A DNA stretch of 33,645 nucleotides from an uncultured Collinsella sp. Lineage in GTDB: Bacteria; Actinomycetota; Coriobacteriia; Coriobacteriales; Coriobacteriaceae. Position 1 is the stretch's first letter. Every line of letters begins with the position of its first letter. The position numbers and the translations under genes were made by a program. The notes under the pieces are model-generated. The model saw only the letters and a program-made list of their open reading frames with translations, had not been told where the DNA came from and did no database searches. Below, piece after piece: positions 29,687 through 33,645 of the stretch. The DNA lies in the NCBI GenBank assembly GCA_900549555.1, contig UROO01000012.1, positions 1 through 33,645 of the forward strand. Reading direction: 5' to 3'.

Positions 29687-31072
29687 CTAATCGATCTTGT
29701 TGTTGGTCAGACCGGCGCGGAACACGGTGGCGTCGCCATCGGCCTGGCTCGGATCGTAGAGGTTCAGGGCAGCCACATACATGGCGGCAGCGGTGACCAG
29801 GTCGTCCTTGTAGGTGACCTCGTTGGGAGCGTGAGCCTGAGACTCGGCACCCGGGCCAAAGCCCACGCAGGGGATGCCGTAGCGGCCCTGGATGGAAACG
29901 CAGTTCGTGGAGAAGGTCCACTTGTCGCACAGCGGGCGACCGGTGCGCTTGTCCATGCTGGGCTCGCAGCCGATGCGCTCGTCACCGAACATGGCCTTGT
30001 GGGCGTCGACGAGGGCCTTGACGTGCGGAGCAGTCTCCTTGTTGATCCACGTGGGGAAGTAAGCCTCGGTCTCGTAGACCTCGCCGGTCCAGGACGGACG
30101 GTCGTACATGTACATGGAGACCTTCACGTCGTCGCCATACTTCTTGGCGGCCGGTAGGTTGCGGATCTCGTCCAGGCAGGACTCCCAGGTCTCGCCGGCG
30201 GTCATGCGACGGTCGATGGAGATGGCGCAGGAATCAGCCACGGCGCAACGGCTGGGGCTGGTGTAGAAGATCTGGCTGACGGTGCAGGTGCCGCGGCCTA
30301 GGAAGCGGGCATCCTCGAAGTGCTCGGGGTTGTACTTGGGGTCGAGCATCTTGACGAGGCCCTTGATGTCGGTCGACTCGTCGCAGCCGTTGTTGTTGAG
30401 GGCGCGGACGTCGGCGATGATGTCGGCCATCTTGTAGATGGCGTTGTCGCCGCGGTCGGGAGCGGAGCCGTGGCAGGAGGTGCCGTGAACGTCGACGCGG
30501 ATCTCCATGCGGCCGCGGTGACCGCGATAGATGCCGCCGTCGGTGGGCTCGGTGGAAATGACGAACTCGGGCTTAATGCCGTCCTTGTTGTAGATGTACT
30601 GCCAGCACATGCCGTCGCAGTCCTCTTCCTGGACGGTGCCGACGACCATGATCTTGTAGCCCTCGGGGATGAGGCCCATGTCCTTCATCATCTTGGCAGC
30701 GTAGGTAGCGGAAGCCATGCCACCCTCCTGGTCGGAGCCGCCGCGGCCGTAGATGATCTCGTCGGTCTCGTAGCCCTCGTAGGGATCGGCATCCCAGTTC
30801 TCGATGTTGCCGATGCCGACGGTGTCGATGTGGGAGTCGATGGCGATGATCTTGTCGCCCTCGCCCATAAAGCCCATGACGTTGCCCAGGCCGTCGACCT
30901 TGACCTCGTCATAGCCAAGGCTCTCCATCTCGGCCTTGATGCAAGCGACAACCTCACCCTCCTCGCAGGACTCAGAGGGATGGGAGATCATAGCGCGCAG
31001 AAAGCGAGTCATATCAGCACGATGGGACTCAGCAGCAGCCTTGATTGCGTCGAAATCGAGTTCTTTAGCCAT
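29687..31072 (-). CDS. ygeY: YgeY-family M20 metallohydrolase
   Basis: Zinc-dependent M20-type hydrolase of 461 residues, of the YgeY family linked to selenium/purine catabolic loci; it probably cleaves an amide bond in a small amino-acid derivative. Metal ligands and catalytic acids are visible: IDSHIDTVGIG (His, Asp), GRGGSDQEGG (Asp), VQEEDCDG (Glu pair), STEPTDGG and the late GAESQAHAPNE (His). HRGRMEIRVDVHGTSCHGSAP is the dimerisation-domain signature. The ATG has GAAAGG upstream. It lies 74 bases after ygeX; a GGCGGAG/CTCCGCC hairpin (31113-31139) lies in that gap. Despite the 'selenium' label there is no in-frame TGA. Confidence 0.92.
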   Translation of the reverse strand: MAKELDFDAIKAAAESHRADMTRFLRAMISHPSESCEEGEVVACIKAEMESLGYDEVKVDGLGNVMGFMGEGDKIIAIDSHIDTVGIGNIENWDADPYEGYETDEIIYGRGGSDQEGGMASATYAAKMMKDMGLIPEGYKIMVVGTVQEEDCDGMCWQYIYNKDGIKPEFVISTEPTDGGIYRGHRGRMEIRVDVHGTSCHGSAPDRGDNAIYKMADIIADVRALNNNGCDESTDIKGLVKMLDPKYNPEHFEDARFLGRGTCTVSQIFYTSPSRCAVADSCAISIDRRMTAGETWESCLDEIRNLPAAKKYGDDVKVSMYMYDRPSWTGEVYETEAYFPTWINKETAPHVKALVDAHKAMFGDERIGCEPSMDKRTGRPLCDKWTFSTNCVSIQGRYGIPCVGFGPGAESQAHAPNEVTYKDDLVTAAAMYVAALNLYDPSQADGDATVFRAGLTNNKID

Positions 31073-31146
31073 TGTTCATAACCTTTCAAACGAAGGAATC
31101 TACCTGTGAGGTGGCGGAGCGATACCTATTTACTCCGCCCCAACGA

Positions 31147-32361
31147 TTAGCAAGTGGGATATTCGCCTTCCCAAACAATGCGGCGATACTGGTCGGGATC
31201 CGTATCGCCCTCGGTGGAGAAGCAGAGCACAGAGCTCGTCTTGTCCAGGCCGATGAGTTCCTTGAGCTCGGCGTACTCGGGATCGAGCATGAGAGTCTCG
31301 ACCAGGCCGGTGGTCACAGCGCCGGACTCGCCGGAGATGACGCGCGGGTCGCCCTTCTCGGGAGCGCCCAGGGTGCGCATGCCGCGAGCGGTGACCCAGT
31401 CGGGGCAGGACACGAAGGCGGTGGTGTGGTTGCGCAGGATATCCCAGCCCAGAATGTTGGGCTCGCCGCAGCACAGGCCGGCCATGATGGAGGGCATGTC
31501 GCCGTCCACGATGCGCGGGTCGCCGTCGCCGGCGGCAGCACCCTTGTACAGGCAGGCGGCAGGTGCGCACTCGACCACGACGAAGGTGGGCGGGTTATCG
31601 GGATACAGGTTGGTGAAGTAGCCCACCACGGCGCCAGCGAGCGAACCCACGCCAGCCTGGACAAACACGTGCGTCGGGCGGTTGATGGCCATCTCACGCA
31701 GCTGCTCGGCAGCCTCGGAGGCCATGGTGCCGTAACCCTCCATGATCCAGGACGGGATCTTCTCGTAGCCCTCCCAGGCGGTGTCCTGAACGATGACGCC
31801 GCGCTCGCAGGCGTCGGCCTCGGCGGCGGCCATGCGCACGCACTCGTCGTAGTTGACCTCTTCGATGGTCACCGTGGCGCCCTCGGCGGCAATGTTATCG
31901 AAGCGGGGCTTGGTGGAACCCTTGGGCATGTGCACGACAGCCTTCTGGCCCAGCTTGTTGGCAGCCCATGCCACGCCGCGGCCATGGTTGCCGTCGGTGG
32001 CGGTAAAGAAGGTAGCCTGGCCAAAGTCCTCGGCCAGCTGATCGGAGGTCAGGTAATCGAAGGTGCAGTCGGCAACGTCCTTGCCGGTCTCGTCGGCAAT
32101 GTAGTTGGCCATGGCAAACGAGCCGCCCAGGACCTTAAAGGCGTTGAGGCCAAAGCGATAGCTCTCGTCCTTAACGCACAGGTTGGACAGGCCCAGACGC
32201 GCGGCCTGGCCGTCCAGGCGGGCAAGCGGAGTGACGGTGTACTGGGGGAACGACTGGTGGAAGGCGCGGGCCTTCTTCACGTGGTCGAGACTCATGATTC
32301 CCAAGTGCTTGTCATCGCTCTTGGGCATCGTGTTGCTCGCCCACTGGATCTTATCGGCCAT
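31147..32361 (-). CDS. ygeX: 2,3-diaminopropionate ammonia-lyase
   Basis: PLP enzyme that splits 2,3-diaminopropionate into pyruvate and ammonia; 404 residues, normal length. The Schiff-base Lys is K76 in FGLNAFKVLGG, close to K77 of E. coli YgeX. ATDGNHGRGVAW binds the substrate carboxylate, and AGVGSLAGAVVGYF is the phosphate-binding Gly-rich loop. GESGAVTTGLVETL follows. The ATG has AGGAG eight bases upstream. It is the first gene of the minus-strand catabolic run and is divergent from the YheO-type regulator. Confidence 0.95.
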   Translation of the reverse strand: MADKIQWASNTMPKSDDKHLGIMSLDHVKKARAFHQSFPQYTVTPLARLDGQAARLGLSNLCVKDESYRFGLNAFKVLGGSFAMANYIADETGKDVADCTFDYLTSDQLAEDFGQATFFTATDGNHGRGVAWAANKLGQKAVVHMPKGSTKPRFDNIAAEGATVTIEEVNYDECVRMAAAEADACERGVIVQDTAWEGYEKIPSWIMEGYGTMASEAAEQLREMAINRPTHVFVQAGVGSLAGAVVGYFTNLYPDNPPTFVVVECAPAACLYKGAAAGDGDPRIVDGDMPSIMAGLCCGEPNILGWDILRNHTTAFVSCPDWVTARGMRTLGAPEKGDPRVISGESGAVTTGLVETLMLDPEYAELKELIGLDKTSSVLCFSTEGDTDPDQYRRIVWEGEYPTC

Positions 32362-32453
32362 ACGGTGAACTCCTTAAGTTCTCTCTTGCCGGCCCCCGCA
32401 TACGCGTTTCAGCCCGATCCCATTCACACGGCTGAACTTTTATGTGGATGCCA

Positions 32454-32468
32454 AACAAAAAGTTTGTT
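32454..32468. promoter_or_regulatory. AACAAA-N3-TTTGTT dyad, site 1
   Basis: Perfect 6-bp inverted repeat with a three-base spacer in the ygeX/regulator divergent region, 93 bases upstream of ygeX. It is related to site 2, 51 bases away. Confidence 0.55.
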
Positions 32469-32504
32469 AGTAATGTTCTATCACACTTTTTGATTGGCAT
32501 ACCT

Positions 32505-32519
32505 AACGAATTGTTTGTT
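32505..32519. promoter_or_regulatory. AACGAA-N3-TTTGTT dyad, site 2
   Basis: Same layout as site 1 with one half-site change (AACGAA). The centre-to-centre distance to site 1 is 51 bases, close to five helical turns, as expected for cooperative binding. It is 120 bases upstream of the regulator gene. Confidence 0.5.
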
Positions 32520-32638
32520 GCCGTAATCGGTACTTTTTCGCCGCCGAACGGTCACACAACGCAGCGACGCTTTCGTTATTTGCGAACAGGTGTGGTTTAT
32601 GGCACAGTGAGCCCAAACTAATTTTTAGGAAGGTACCC

Positions 32639-33292
32639 ATGACCCCCGCACAGATTGAGTTTTACAAGCGCCTCGCACACGGCCTGGCGCTCCAATTTGG
32701 CCCCAACTGCGAAGTCGTCGTCCACGATCTGGAGACCGAGGACGTAGACCACTCCATCGTAGTGATCGAAAACGGCCACGTCAGCGGGCGCAAACTGGGT
32801 GACGGCCCCAGCCATATCGTGTTTGAGTCCATGCACGAGGGCGCCACCGATGTACACGACCGCGAGCCGTACCTCACTAAAACCACCGACGGCAAGCTGC
32901 TCAAATCGTCGACGATCTTTATCCGCAACGACGAGGGCAAGCCCGTCGGCATTTTGGGCATCAACTTTGACATTACGCTTATGAAGGCTTTTGAGCGTTC
33001 GCTCGACGCCTTTACCGGCACCGGCGGCACGGGCTATACCGAACCCGAGCCCATTACCAAGAACATCGGCGACCTGCTCGAAGACCTGCTGCACGAGTGC
33101 GAGCAGTTTGTGGGCAAGCCCGCGGCACTCATGACCAAAGACGAGCGCATTCGTGCCATTGGCTACCTTGACCGTCGCGGCGCCTTCCTCATTTCCAAGT
33201 CGAGCGAGCGCGCCTGCGAGTTCTTTGGCATCTCCAAGTACAGCTTCTATAGCTACCTCAATGAGGCCAAGGCGGCGGCCGGCGACAAGTAG
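32639..33292 (+). CDS. YheO/DauR-type PAS-HTH transcriptional regulator
   Basis: 217 residues. The N-terminal YheO-like PAS domain (about 5-120) includes FGPNCEVVVHDL, SSTIFIRNDEGKPVGILGINFDIT and a probable small-ligand pocket. The C-terminal helix-turn-helix of the HTH_22 type (about 155-212) shows RIRAIGYLDRRGAFLISKSSE and FFGISKYSFYSYLNEAK. DauR of this family controls D-amino-acid catabolism; here the divergent position next to ygeX suggests control of the diaminopropionate/purine block. The ATG has AGGAAGG upstream. Confidence 0.9.
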   Translation: MTPAQIEFYKRLAHGLALQFGPNCEVVVHDLETEDVDHSIVVIENGHVSGRKLGDGPSHIVFESMHEGATDVHDREPYLTKTTDGKLLKSSTIFIRNDEGKPVGILGINFDITLMKAFERSLDAFTGTGGTGYTEPEPITKNIGDLLEDLLHECEQFVGKPAALMTKDERIRAIGYLDRRGAFLISKSSERACEFFGISKYSFYSYLNEAKAAAGDK

Positions 33293-33374
33293 GCGCTCGC
33301 CTGGATTACCCTCCCCTTTTGGGCGCGAGTTCTGGAAAGCACGAATCCAAGACCGAGCCGCTTGGGAAGTTCCA

Positions 33375-33380
33375 TATAAT
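33375..33380 (+). promoter_or_regulatory. Candidate -10 element (TATAAT)
   Basis: A perfect TATAAT stands 34 bases upstream of the ATG at 33415. No good -35 hexamer is seen 16-18 bases before it. Confidence 0.45.
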
Positions 33381-33414
33381 CGATGTCATTAGCATTTCGA
33401 AAGGATGGAACAGA

Positions 33415-33645
33415 ATGGCGTTGAGCAAGGCATCATGCACCGGTCGCGGATTGATTCCGGCAATTGGTGGACATGTGCACCGCATGTTCGATGAGAGTGA
33501 AGACGACCTGTTTTCGCTGAGCCTTGACGACGTGATGAATGACCGCCCGTGGACCGCCGACGAACTCATGGGCGGCGGGGCTCGCCCGTCAAACCCCAAT
33601 CCCGCACTTGCGCCTAAGACCGCATCTGCGCCGACTCCTGCGCAG
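33415..33645 (+). CDS. Unrecognised protein, truncated by the window end
   Basis: An open frame of 77 codons runs from the ATG at 33415 to the last base without a stop. AAAGGA lies eight bases before the ATG and a TATAAT further up. The protein begins MALSKASCTGRGLIPAIGG, has an acidic stretch (FDESEDDLFSLSLDDVMND, about 25-43) and then turns Ala/Pro/Asn-rich (from about residue 57), typical of a linker to a following domain. I do not recognise the family and give no function. Confidence 0.65.
   Translation, partial: MALSKASCTGRGLIPAIGGHVHRMFDESEDDLFSLSLDDVMNDRPWTADELMGGGARPSNPNPALAPKTASAPTPAQ

Noticed and set aside
29687..32361. Selenocysteine codons in ygeY/ygeX
   Set aside because: Both reading frames are complete without an in-frame TGA; the selenium link is only by gene association.

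Overview
The window is a GC-rich, tightly packed bacterial segment that looks like a member of the class Coriobacteriia, most likely a gut Collinsella. That placement is an inference: it rests on the GC-rich codon use, an L17 with a long Lys/Ala/Pro-rich tail, the frequent GTG/TTG starts, the gene order and the repeat style, not on a 16S sequence. The left end is a contig end: bases 1-51 are an Illumina Nextera adapter, so genomic sequence starts at about base 52. The right edge cuts an open reading frame.

Layout. (1) 52-4490: 3' part of citrate synthase (gltA), two HAD-superfamily phosphatases facing each other, and adenine deaminase (ade). (2) 4773-8057: tyrosyl-tRNA synthetase and a U32-family protein. 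(3) 8219-12270: a class A penicillin-binding protein on the + strand converging on argR, followed by an uncharacterised GT2-like protein. (4) 12390-23028: a long minus-strand ribosomal block, rplE-rpsN-rpsH-rplF-rplR-rpsE-rpmD-rplO-secY-adk-map, then infA-rpmJ-rpsM-rpsK-rpsD-rpoA-rplQ-truA. The usual upstream genes (rplX, rplN, rpsQ and so on) are not next to rplE; a 320-base spacer and a selenium/molybdenum accessory gene are there instead. (5) 23349-32361: a catabolic and cofactor block: xdhC, yqeB, yqeC, a dihydropyrimidinase/hydantoinase (ygeZ/hyuA type), a MocA-type nucleotidyltransferase, ygeW (carbamoyltransferase), ygeY (M20 hydrolase) and ygeX (diaminopropionate ammonia-lyase). A divergent YheO/DauR-type regulator follows at 32639. 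(6) 33415-end: an unrecognised, truncated ORF.

How the genes work together. Block 5 matches the E. coli ygeW-X-Y-Z/yqeB-C neighbourhood and, as I recall it, the gene set linked to anaerobic urate and purine breakdown in gut bacteria. In that scheme a ring-opened ureido intermediate is hydrolysed (hydantoinase), carbamoyl is transferred (YgeW), a dipeptide-like intermediate is cut (YgeY) and diaminopropionate is deaminated to pyruvate (YgeX). XdhC, MocA, YqeB and YqeC would mature a molybdenum hydroxylase that is not encoded in the window. Adenine deaminase 20 kb away would also feed purine salvage or breakdown.

The non-coding DNA is the less expected part. There are two families of intergenic elements at gene 3' ends: a long hairpin whose outer stem is fixed while its inner stem covaries, and a GGGGACGTTC/GACTAGTC element that even supplies stop codons. 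There are also structured leaders on ade and on a HAD gene, and a pair of AACRAA-N3-TTTGTT dyads in the regulator/ygeX divergent region.
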